From: Granulicella sp. UBA5172
GTDB lineage: Bacteria > Acidobacteriota > Terriglobia > Terriglobales > Acidobacteriaceae
NCBI GenBank assembly: GCA_002413385.1
Contig: DHWW01000016.1
Coordinates: 14,563 to 21,682, forward strand
DNA: 7,120 nucleotides
Direction of reading: 5' to 3'
In this document: positions 1-5,836 of the stretch, in pieces
Layout of the letters: every line of letters starts with the position of its first letter
Numbering within the stretch: position 1 is the stretch's first letter
Position numbers and translations under genes: made by a program
The notes under the pieces: generated by a model
Seen by the model: the letters and a program-made list of their open reading frames with translations, nothing else
The model's database searches: none
Told to the model about the DNA's origin: nothing

Positions 1-684
1 ATTTCAGCACTGGACGCTTCGGAGTGTCCGCCAACCTTCTCAACCGCACCCCAGCAGGTTCAGTACATCATGGCGGGTGGGCCGAAGGCGCTGGCCAGCG
101 CTTCCGATGTGAATGAAGATTCGCCCGAGATTGGGCAGCGCGATATCGCGCGTCGTCGGCCGACACGCAAGGATATTGTAATTGGGGTTTCGGCTTCGGG
201 ACGGACGCCCTATGTGGTCGGTGCGACCGAGTACGCCCGTGCACGTGGAGCGAAGACGGCGGCGATTACCTGCAATCCGAACTCTGATCTGTCGCAGGTA
301 GCAGACATTACGATCTGCGCCGAGGTTGGGCCGGAGATTCTGTCCGGATCGACGCGGATGAAGTCGTCAACGGCGCAGAAGATGATTTTGAACATGATTA
401 CCACGGGGGCGATGACGCGGCTTGGCTACGTCTACGACAACCTGATGGTGAACGTGCACATGAAGAATGCCAAGCTGGTGGAGCGCGGGATTCGGGTGCT
501 GATGAAGGTCTGCAACATCGACCGCGAGACGGCGATTCGCACCATCAAGTCGGCGGGCAAGTCGATTCCGATTGCGGTGGTGATGCTGAAGGCCAATGTC
601 GATAAGATGGAGGCCGTACGGCGTCTGCAGCAGTCCGACGGGAACGTCCGTCTGGCCATCGACGACTCGCGGCTCGAGCTTTAA
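1..684 (+). CDS. murQ: N-acetylmuramic acid 6-phosphate etherase (5' end outside window)
   Basis: This is the 3' part of murQ, whose cytoplasmic product cleaves the D-lactyl ether of MurNAc-6-phosphate to give GlcNAc-6-phosphate and lactate in cell-wall recycling. The frame is open from base 1 and 227 codons are visible. The family is about 300 residues, so roughly 70-80 are missing to the left. The first codons read LDASECPPTF, the family signature, so the ATG at 70 is internal and not the start. By alignment with E. coli MurQ from memory, catalytic Glu83 corresponds to the codon at 22-24 and Glu114 to the codon at 115-117. The SIS-domain sugar-phosphate motif SASGRTPY lies at 190-213 and GSTRMKSSTAQK at 346-381. 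The last 40 or so residues form the small helical C-terminal domain. Nothing looks broken. Identification is very secure. Confidence 0.96.
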   Translation: MSALDASECPPTFSTAPQQVQYIMAGGPKALASASDVNEDSPEIGQRDIARRRPTRKDIVIGVSASGRTPYVVGATEYARARGAKTAAITCNPNSDLSQVADITICAEVGPEILSGSTRMKSSTAQKMILNMITTGAMTRLGYVYDNLMVNVHMKNAKLVERGIRVLMKVCNIDRETAIRTIKSAGKSIPIAVVMLKANVDKMEAVRRLQQSDGNVRLAIDDSRLEL

Positions 685-769
685 CCTCCAGAACCTCAAA
701 CCTCCGGGCCCCGACAGTCTATCCACCCACGCACCCACCTCATTACCCCCTTTCCTCACTAGCCTTCCG
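685..769 (+). promoter_or_regulatory. C-rich, G-poor spacer, possible Rho-dependent termination region
   Basis: The spacer between murQ and murA contains 43 C and only 9 G in 85 bases; within 721-760 there are 22 C and a single G. Such unstructured, C-over-G RNA is the known character of Rho utilisation sites. No hairpin followed by a T run is visible, so an intrinsic terminator is unlikely. The role is inferred from composition only. Confidence 0.35.
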
Positions 770-775
770 TAGACT
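770..775 (+). promoter_or_regulatory. Possible -10 hexamer directly upstream of murA
   Basis: TAGACT matches the -10 consensus at four of six positions, including the key first T, second A and last T. It ends six bases before the murA ATG, so transcription would begin at or next to the start codon. No convincing -35 element is seen 16-19 bases upstream. The bases between it and the ATG include GGAGG, which is only one base from the ATG and hence too close for a usual ribosome binding site. Confidence 0.35.
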
Positions 776-781
776 GGAGGG

Positions 782-2062
782 ATGGATAAGTTTGTAATTC
801 GCGGGGGCAATCCCCTGCTCGGAACGATTCGGGTTTCGGGAGCGAAGAACTCCGCGCTCCCCTGCATGGCTGCCGCCATCCTCACGGAAGATGAGGTCAT
901 CCTCGAAAACATTCCGCAGGTGCGGGACATTGAGACCGAGCGCAAGCTGCTGACCAGCATGGGCGCGGAGGTGGAGCTCGGCTATGGGCGTGCGCAACAC
1001 CGCACGTCGATCAAATGCGCGGTTCTGTCTGATCCGGTGGCGAAGTACGAGATTGTGAAGACCATGCGGGCGAGCTCGCTGGTGCTGGGCCCGCTGATTG
1101 CGCGGACGGGGATGGCGCGGGTCGCGATGCCGGGTGGCTGCGCGATTGGGGGACGGCCGATCGATCTGCACATCAAGGGCCTGGAGGCGATGGGCGCGAC
1201 GATTACACAGGAGCATGGGTATCTTGAGGCGCGGACGAATCGGCTCAAGGGAGCCCACATCGTCTTCGACAAGATTACGGTGACGGGTACCGAAGACCTG
1301 CTGATGGCGGCGGCGCTGGCTGAGGGCGAGTCGTTGTTTGAGAACTGCGCGCGTGAGCCGGAGGTGATCGATCTGGCGGCGCTGCTGAATGCCATGGGCG
1401 CACAGATTGAGGGCGCGGGGACGTCGACCATCCGGATCAAGGGCGTCGCGAAGCTGCATGGAGCGCGGCACCGGATCAATCCGGATCGTATTGAGGCAGG
1501 TACGTTTTTGATCGCGGGTGCGATCACAGGCGGCGACCTCAATGTGGACGGCTGCAATCCCGAACACCTTGGATCGCTGCTCGCGAAGCTGGAGGAGTGC
1601 GGCGTGAAGCTTGAGATCGGCAAGGAGAATGTGCGGGTCCACTCGGGCAGCAAGCTGGTGGGAGCCGACATTACGACCGAGGAGTATCCGGGCTTTCCTA
1701 CCGACATGCAGGCTCAGTTTATGGCGCTCCTGACGCAAGCCGAGGGCACGTCAATTGTGACCGAGAATATCTTTGAGAATCGCTTCATGCATGTGGGCGA
1801 GCTGAATCGCATGGGCGCGAATATTACGGTGCAGGGGCGCTCTGCCACGGTGCGCGGAGGGACAAAGCTACAGTCGGCGGCGGTGATGTGCTCGGACCTG
1901 CGGGCGTCCGCTGCGCTGGTGCTGGCCGCGCTGGTGGCGGATGGGGAGAGCATTCTCGACCGCGTGTACCACATGGATCGCGGCTATGAGCGGCTGGAGG
2001 AGAAGCTGCGCGGCGTCGGTGCGCAGATCCGCCGCATGGGCGAGGTGTTTGGGAAGAAGTAG
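782..2062 (+). CDS. murA: UDP-N-acetylglucosamine 1-carboxyvinyltransferase
   Basis: MurA transfers enolpyruvate from PEP to UDP-GlcNAc, the committed first step of peptidoglycan precursor synthesis in the cytoplasm, and is the target of fosfomycin. The 426-residue product has normal family length and the two-lobed inside-out alpha/beta barrel repeat pattern. Key residues are present: Lys22 in SGAKNSALP, the PEP- and fosfomycin-binding Cys120 in PGGCAIGGRPID (Cys115 of E. coli), Asp308 in GFPTDMQAQF (Asp305), and Arg400 in DRGYERLEEKLR (Arg397). Cys rather than Asp at 120 predicts a fosfomycin-sensitive enzyme. The start is fixed: a stop at 770-772 lies in frame just upstream, and MDKFVIRGG is the typical N terminus. 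A GGAGG sits only one base before the ATG, an unusual spacing. The gene follows murQ after 97 bases and converges on the minus-strand gene ending at 2101. Confidence 0.98.
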   Translation: MDKFVIRGGNPLLGTIRVSGAKNSALPCMAAAILTEDEVILENIPQVRDIETERKLLTSMGAEVELGYGRAQHRTSIKCAVLSDPVAKYEIVKTMRASSLVLGPLIARTGMARVAMPGGCAIGGRPIDLHIKGLEAMGATITQEHGYLEARTNRLKGAHIVFDKITVTGTEDLLMAAALAEGESLFENCAREPEVIDLAALLNAMGAQIEGAGTSTIRIKGVAKLHGARHRINPDRIEAGTFLIAGAITGGDLNVDGCNPEHLGSLLAKLEECGVKLEIGKENVRVHSGSKLVGADITTEEYPGFPTDMQAQFMALLTQAEGTSIVTENIFENRFMHVGELNRMGANITVQGRSATVRGGTKLQSAAVMCSDLRASAALVLAALVADGESILDRVYHMDRGYERLEEKLRGVGAQIRRMGEVFGKK

Positions 2063-2063
2063 C

Positions 2064-2093
2064 GGACTGCAATGGAGGATCGCATCGCAGTCC
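2064..2093. terminator. Stem-loop between convergent genes, possible terminator
   Basis: GGACTGC at 2064-2070 is exactly complementary to GCAGTCC at 2087-2093, giving a 7-bp stem with a 16-base loop. It starts right after the murA stop and ends seven bases before the stop of the minus-strand gene. That position would suit a bidirectional terminator. There is no T run on either side and the loop is large, so support is modest. Confidence 0.35.
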
Positions 2094-2100
2094 CTGTATG

Positions 2101-2679
2101 TCATGCTGCGGAAGAAATTTCCTTCGGCACATGTGTCTGGAGGAGTTCGTCGAAGAGCGTGCGGTATTGAATCATCGCGGTGCGCAGGTCTTCGGTGGTG
2201 GCTTCGTCGCTCCCAACGCGTGCAGCGACGGCGTGGCCAGAACGGTAGTACTCGACGACGCGGGGATAGTTGACAGAGATGTCGGCGGCGCGCTGATCGA
2301 AGTCGGCCACCGGATAGCCGCGGTCCCTCATCAGCGATGAGACGAGTTCATCGGCTTCCGTGACCGAGCCCTTGGGATGATCGACAAAACGGGATTGAAC
2401 CGTCTGCCAGTCCGCAAGGTAGCGTTCGCGTTCGGTAGTGGTGAGCTCGCGAATATCCAGATGATCCACGCGTGTCTCGCGCTCTTCGAGATTGGCTTGT
2501 GCCTTGCTCTCCGAGCCGTGCTTCAGAACGGCGCGGTCGTATTCTGAGCCGAAGCGCTGGCGCAGTTTCTCCGTTGTCTTGCGTCGATGGCTCACGTACA
2601 GGGCAACGCCAATCAGGATGATCGCAAGGATCACCACCAGTCCAATGATGAATTTAGGGTCCGCCGGATTAAGCTGCAT
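2101..2679 (-). CDS. Conserved membrane-anchored protein of unknown function
   Basis: The product has 192 residues. A single membrane helix at about residues 10-30 (FIIGLVVILAIILIGVALYV) is followed by HRRK, so by the positive-inside rule the rest should face the cytoplasm. The soluble part is charged and helical: RFGSEYDRAV at 42-51, an acidic/basic helix at 58-100, then the most distinctive block, RDRGYPVADFDQRAADISV at 118-136, and a C-terminal helix ending in YRTLFDELL. From memory, similar proteins with this RDRGYPV/DFDQRAAD block occur in acidobacteria and actinobacteria, usually annotated only as hypothetical or secreted protein; no function is known to me. The ATG at 2679 is chosen because AGGAG at 2691-2687 lies seven bases upstream and because the helix then starts at the N terminus. 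The longer frame to 2910 adds 77 residues without such support. It is divergent from the methyltransferase at 2858. Confidence 0.85.
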   Translation of the reverse strand: MQLNPADPKFIIGLVVILAIILIGVALYVSHRRKTTEKLRQRFGSEYDRAVLKHGSESKAQANLEERETRVDHLDIRELTTTERERYLADWQTVQSRFVDHPKGSVTEADELVSSLMRDRGYPVADFDQRAADISVNYPRVVEYYRSGHAVAARVGSDEATTEDLRTAMIQYRTLFDELLQTHVPKEISSAA

Positions 2680-2691
2680 TTTCGGTCTCCT

Positions 2692-2721
2692 GCAGAAGTG
2701 AGATGCAATTCTCGCTTCTGC
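2692..2721. promoter_or_regulatory. 12-bp inverted repeat, candidate operator or RNA hairpin
   Basis: GCAGAAGTGAGA (2692-2703) and TCTCGCTTCTGC (2710-2721) form a dyad of twelve positions around the six-base spacer TGCAAT, with a single imperfect pair at 2699/2714. On the minus strand the dyad lies directly next to the AGGAG ribosome binding site of the gene starting at 2679. It could be a repressor-binding palindrome controlling one or both divergent genes, or a 5' leader hairpin in the minus-strand mRNA. No known operator is recognised. Confidence 0.5.
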
Positions 2722-2857
2722 CGCTACGATTGACAGCGACAGATCATTCCAGATCCTTGTACCGATGCAAAGAGATGCTGATACACTTTTCGAGCTACGA
2801 GGAGAACGCTCCCTTCCGGGCCCTGATCTATCCAACCTGAAACCAGAGAGGACGCAT

Positions 2858-3877
2858 ATGACACCTGCCAACGAAGCACCTGTTACGCCTGAACGCATCA
2901 TGCAATTCACCTGGGGCTATGTACCGCCGCTGGTGATCGAGGCGGGAATTCGCCACCGGATCTTCGATGTGCTCGACGAAGGACCGAAGTCCGTTAGCCA
3001 GGTTCATGAAGCCACGGGAGCTTCCGTTCGCGGTCTCACCGCGGTGATGAATGTGCTGGCAGCGCTGAATTTCCTGGCTAAGGATGCACACGGCGTCTAC
3101 TCGCTGACGCCAGAAAGCTCAGCGTTTCTGGTCAGCACCAAGCCGGGCTTTCAGGGTGGACTGCTTCTGCATAGCAGCCGGCAGTTGATTCCGAAGTGGC
3201 TGAATCTATCCGAGATTGTGGGCACGGGCAAGCCTGTGGCCGCGGTCAACCAGGAGGCAACGGGAGGGGATTTCTTCCAGCAATTTGTCGTGGACATCTT
3301 CCCGCTGAGCTATCCAGCCGCGCAGGTGCTCGCTCAAGCACTGGAATTGAAGGACGCCACCCAGCCTGTGGGCGTGCTGGATCTTGCCGCCGGATCTGGA
3401 GTCTGGGGCATTGCCCTGGCACAGAGTTCAAAGCAGGTTCGGGTCACGGCCGTGGATTGGCCTGAGGTTCTACCGGTCACGCAGAAGACGGTGGAACGCT
3501 TTCATCTGAGCGACCAGTTTTCGTTCGTGGAAGGAGACCTGCTGGCGACCGACTTTGGCAAGGGCCATGACGTCGCAACGCTGGGCCACATTCTGCACAG
3601 CGAGGGCGAAGAGCGCAGCCGCACCTTGCTGTCGAAGGTGTTTGATTCGCTGGCTTCGGGTGGAACGATTGCCATTGCGGAGTTTCTCGTGGAGGAAGAC
3701 CGCAGCGGGCCCATGACCGGACTTTTCTTTGCGGTAAACATGTTGGTCAACACCGACAACGGCAACACGTATTCCTTTGCAGAGATCAGCCGCTGGCTGG
3801 TCGAGGCAGGATTCGTGAACCCTCGCACCGTCGCCGCGCCCGGCCCATCGCCACTCATCCTGGCAAGCAAGCCATAG
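2858..3877 (+). CDS. SAM-dependent O-methyltransferase with N-terminal dimerisation domain
   Basis: This 339-residue protein has the layout of the plant COMT / acetylserotonin O-methyltransferase-like family (Methyltransf_2). A winged-helix dimerisation domain covers about residues 12-95 (VIEAGIRHRIFDVLDEGP, then the wing HGVYSLTPESSAFLV). The Rossmann SAM-binding domain follows: motif I LDLAAGSG at 174-181, the acidic ribose-binding Asp200 in TAVDWPEV, and EGDLLATDF at 225-233. The segment LGHILHSEGEERSRTLL at 242-258 holds His247 at the position of the family's catalytic base. The ATG at 2858 is preferred over the in-frame ATG at 2765 because AGAGAGGA ends five bases before it and the family's N terminus fits. 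Substrate cannot be told; small phenolic or polyketide-like hydroxyls are usual for the family. It appears to be a single-gene unit divergent from the membrane protein at 2679. Confidence 0.92.
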   Translation: MTPANEAPVTPERIMQFTWGYVPPLVIEAGIRHRIFDVLDEGPKSVSQVHEATGASVRGLTAVMNVLAALNFLAKDAHGVYSLTPESSAFLVSTKPGFQGGLLLHSSRQLIPKWLNLSEIVGTGKPVAAVNQEATGGDFFQQFVVDIFPLSYPAAQVLAQALELKDATQPVGVLDLAAGSGVWGIALAQSSKQVRVTAVDWPEVLPVTQKTVERFHLSDQFSFVEGDLLATDFGKGHDVATLGHILHSEGEERSRTLLSKVFDSLASGGTIAIAEFLVEEDRSGPMTGLFFAVNMLVNTDNGNTYSFAEISRWLVEAGFVNPRTVAAPGPSPLILASKP

Positions 3878-3888
3878 AACGACCTGGA

Positions 3889-4092
3889 ACGACGAAGATC
3901 GAAGAGCGTATCCATGATCCGTTGGTGCGGATGGATCATGGATACGCGATGGTGTGGGCTCCGTTTGAGTTTCTCGTCGATGGCAAGGTCGATCATTGCG
4001 GAACGGATCTGTTCAACCTTGTCCGCAGCGATGGCAAGTGGCCGATTGCGAGTGTTGCGGATACTGGACGCAGGGATTGTCCGGCCAGGTAA
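3889..4092 (+). pseudogene. C-terminal remnant of an NTF2-like (SnoaL-like) protein
   Basis: Frame 1 reads TKIEERIHDPLV, then GYAMVWAPFEFLVDGKVDHC, then GTDLFNLVRSDGKWPIASVA and DTGRRDCPAR, ending at TAA 4090-4092. From memory this matches the C-terminal half of small NTF2-like-fold proteins of about 140-150 residues, in which AMVWAPYEF, DGK..HCG and F.L.R.DGKWKIA are recurring blocks. About 65 codons remain. The N-terminal half is absent, because the methyltransferase ends at 3877 in another frame. No start codon with a ribosome binding site precedes the fragment; the first ATG at 3931 falls inside the fold. It is therefore probably a decayed gene left by a deletion or rearrangement. Preserved codons over the whole fragment suggest a recent event. 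The left boundary is approximate. Confidence 0.7.
3906..3947. repeat. Perfect 15-bp inverted repeat with 12-base loop
   Basis: GCGTATCCATGATCC (3906-3920) is the exact reverse complement of GGATCATGGATACGC (3933-3947). In RNA, three further pairs (G-U, U-A, U-G) could shrink the loop to six bases. It starts 28 bases after the methyltransferase stop and lies inside the NTF2-like remnant. No T run follows, so it is not a typical intrinsic terminator, although it could stabilise or end the methyltransferase transcript. Confidence 0.75.
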
Positions 4093-4148
4093 CGGCCTCG
4101 AATCCGGCCCGCATTTGCAGCAGCCACAACGCCCTTCACGCGACCGCC

Positions 4149-4154
4149 TATAAT
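4149..4154 (+). promoter_or_regulatory. Consensus -10 hexamer just upstream of the TPR gene
   Basis: A perfect TATAAT ends seven bases before the ATG at 4162. Transcription would then start at about 4161-4162, giving a leaderless mRNA. GAGG at 4156-4159 is only two bases from the ATG, closer than a normal ribosome binding site. No good -35 box is seen at the usual distance (the bases at 4126-4131 are ACAACG). The same layout occurs at murA. Confidence 0.5.
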
Positions 4155-4161
4155 CGAGGCA

Positions 4162-5787
4162 ATGCGGTCACTGTCGAAGTCTTTCGCCCTGTTCCTCGCT
4201 CTCGTGGCGATCTTCGCCTTAACCACTTCCGCAACCGCACAAGTTCCAGCGGAACCGGGTGGGAGGGTGGTGCTGGTTCTGCCCTTCGACAACCACTCTG
4301 GCAACCCTTCGTTGAATTGGATTGGCGACTCGTTCCCCGATACGCTGAACAAGCGTCTGAACTCTGCCGGATTTCTGACGATCTCACACGATGATCGAGA
4401 GTTCGCCTATGACCACATGGGGCTTCCAGTCGACTTCAAGCCGACACGTGCGACCACGATCCGCATGGCGGAGGTGCTGGACGCGAACTTTGTCATTATT
4501 GGCAGCTACAACGTCCAGCCAGACCCGGCCAATGGGAAGACGAACCGGATTACAATCCAGGCGAAAGTCCTCTCGGTCGACAAGCTCCGGCTGTCGTCAG
4601 GGATAGGCGACTCTGCCGAACTTCAGCATCTGTTCGACGCCGAGAACGCTGTGGCATGGAAGGTGGCCGGCGTCATGGACCCACACTTTTCGGCATCGGA
4701 GCAGACATTTCTCGCAGCCCAGGGCGCAGTTCCACTGCCTGCGTTTGAGGACTATATTCGCGGCACGAACGCCGCGACAGACGTGGAGCGCCTGAAGCGG
4801 CTTCAGGCTGCGGTCGCGCTCGCGCCGGACGATGCGGACGCCCTTCTGGCTCTGGGTAAAGAGCAGTATGCGGAGCGCAATTTCGACGCCGCAGCAGCGT
4901 CGCTGGCGAAGGTTCCAACCACCGACCGGCTGGCGCTCGAGGCGAACTTCTATCTGGGCCTGGCACGATTCAACTCCGCTGATTATCCGGGGGCACAAAA
5001 GGCCTTCGAGTTTGTAGCCGGGAAGCTGCCTCTACCCGAAGTCGTGAACAACGAGGGGGTTGCGGTGAGCCGTCAAGGCAAGGACGGAGTTGCCGAGTTT
5101 CGGCGCGCGTCGGCTGCCGACCCCTCCGATGAGGACTATCACTACAACCTTGCCATCGCACTGTTTCGCCGCGGAGACACCGACGCTGCGACGCTGGAGG
5201 TGAAGGATGCCCTGAAGCTGAAGCCGGGGGACAATGAAGCGATCGAGCTACGGTCGCAGCTGAAGAAAGTCGCACCGGGAACCCGTCTGAATGCAAATGC
5301 AGACAACAGCTTCAGCCCCTTGGAGAGGATCCGGCGGAACTACTCCGAGACAGGGTTCCGGCAGGCGGCGTTCCAGTTGGATCAAGTACGGGTTGCGAGG
5401 CTGGCGCTGCTGCCGGCGATACAACGCGCGGTGGAATATACGCAATTGGGGCATCAATATCTGACCGAAGGACTGCTGCCCGAGGCCGAGACACAGCTCC
5501 AATATGCGCTGGCTGCGAATCCCAACTCCGCGGAGGCACACGCTGGAATGGCACAACTGCGAGAGGCCAGCGGAGATCCGGTGAAGGCGCGGGCCGAGGC
5601 GAAGACATCCCTCATCATGAAGCCGAACACCTCTGCCCTGCTGGTATTGGCACGGCTGGATCTAGCTGACAAACAGCTTGCGGCGAGTGCGAACGATGTC
5701 TCGCAAGCCCTGAAGATCGAGCCCACCAGCGCCGAGGCAATCGCTCTGCGAATGGTGCTGCAACAGCGCGGACAAAGCGTGCCGTAG
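4162..5787 (+). CDS. Secreted TPR protein with FlgO/TolB-like N-terminal domain
   Basis: The 541-residue product begins with a clear signal peptide (MRSLSKSF, hydrophobic core, ATA-Q with cleavage likely after residue 26). There is no lipobox cysteine, so the mature protein should be periplasmic or exported. Residues about 36-145 (VVLVLPFDNHSGNPSLNWIG, then LDANFVIIGSYNV) resemble the FlgO/TolB N-terminal-like domain often found beside TPRs in cyclase-type regulators and envelope proteins. From about 205 onward there are several tetratricopeptide-like helical pairs, for example near 207-250, 260-285, 323-357, 425-455, 457-488 and 491-525, recognisable by A, L, Y and G spacing and the PDDADALLALG-type repeats. 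No catalytic motif is seen, so a scaffold or protein-binding role is inferred. It is the first gene of a probable operon with the NfeD-like gene 49 bases downstream. Confidence 0.88.
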   Translation: MRSLSKSFALFLALVAIFALTTSATAQVPAEPGGRVVLVLPFDNHSGNPSLNWIGDSFPDTLNKRLNSAGFLTISHDDREFAYDHMGLPVDFKPTRATTIRMAEVLDANFVIIGSYNVQPDPANGKTNRITIQAKVLSVDKLRLSSGIGDSAELQHLFDAENAVAWKVAGVMDPHFSASEQTFLAAQGAVPLPAFEDYIRGTNAATDVERLKRLQAAVALAPDDADALLALGKEQYAERNFDAAAASLAKVPTTDRLALEANFYLGLARFNSADYPGAQKAFEFVAGKLPLPEVVNNEGVAVSRQGKDGVAEFRRASAADPSDEDYHYNLAIALFRRGDTDAATLEVKDALKLKPGDNEAIELRSQLKKVAPGTRLNANADNSFSPLERIRRNYSETGFRQAAFQLDQVRVARLALLPAIQRAVEYTQLGHQYLTEGLLPEAETQLQYALAANPNSAEAHAGMAQLREASGDPVKARAEAKTSLIMKPNTSALLVLARLDLADKQLAASANDVSQALKIEPTSAEAIALRMVLQQRGQSVP

Positions 5788-5836
5788 GCAGCCATGGCGA
5801 TGGTGCCTGGTGTGATTTCAATCGGAGTGTAGCGAC

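Noticed and set aside
743..1738. Long open frame (331 codons) on the minus strand over murA.
   Set aside because: Shadow of the murA codon bias; the product is low-complexity, rich in R, H and L, and the opposite strand is unmistakably murA.
2730..2735. Perfect TTGACA -35 box on the plus strand before the methyltransferase.
   Set aside because: No acceptable -10 hexamer is found 16-19 bases downstream (sequence GATCCTTG), so it is not called a promoter.
2765..2857. In-frame N-terminal extension of the methyltransferase from the ATG at 2765.
   Set aside because: No ribosome binding site at a useful distance, an atypical charged extension, and a much better start at 2858 with AGAGAGGA in front.
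2680..2910. 77-residue N-terminal extension of the minus-strand membrane protein.
   Set aside because: It would run through the divergent spacer and into the methyltransferase gene; the ATG at 2679 has a near-perfect AGGAG seven bases upstream.
3700..4092. Frameshift fusion of the methyltransferase to the NTF2-like fragment.
   Set aside because: No slippery heptamer near the methyltransferase stop, the methyltransferase ends at its normal C terminus, and half an NTF2 fold would not be functional.
5794..5832. Twelve-codon reading frame (MAMVPGVISIGV) ending just before the NfeD-like start.
   Set aside because: No ribosome binding site or conservation evidence; frames this short occur by chance.
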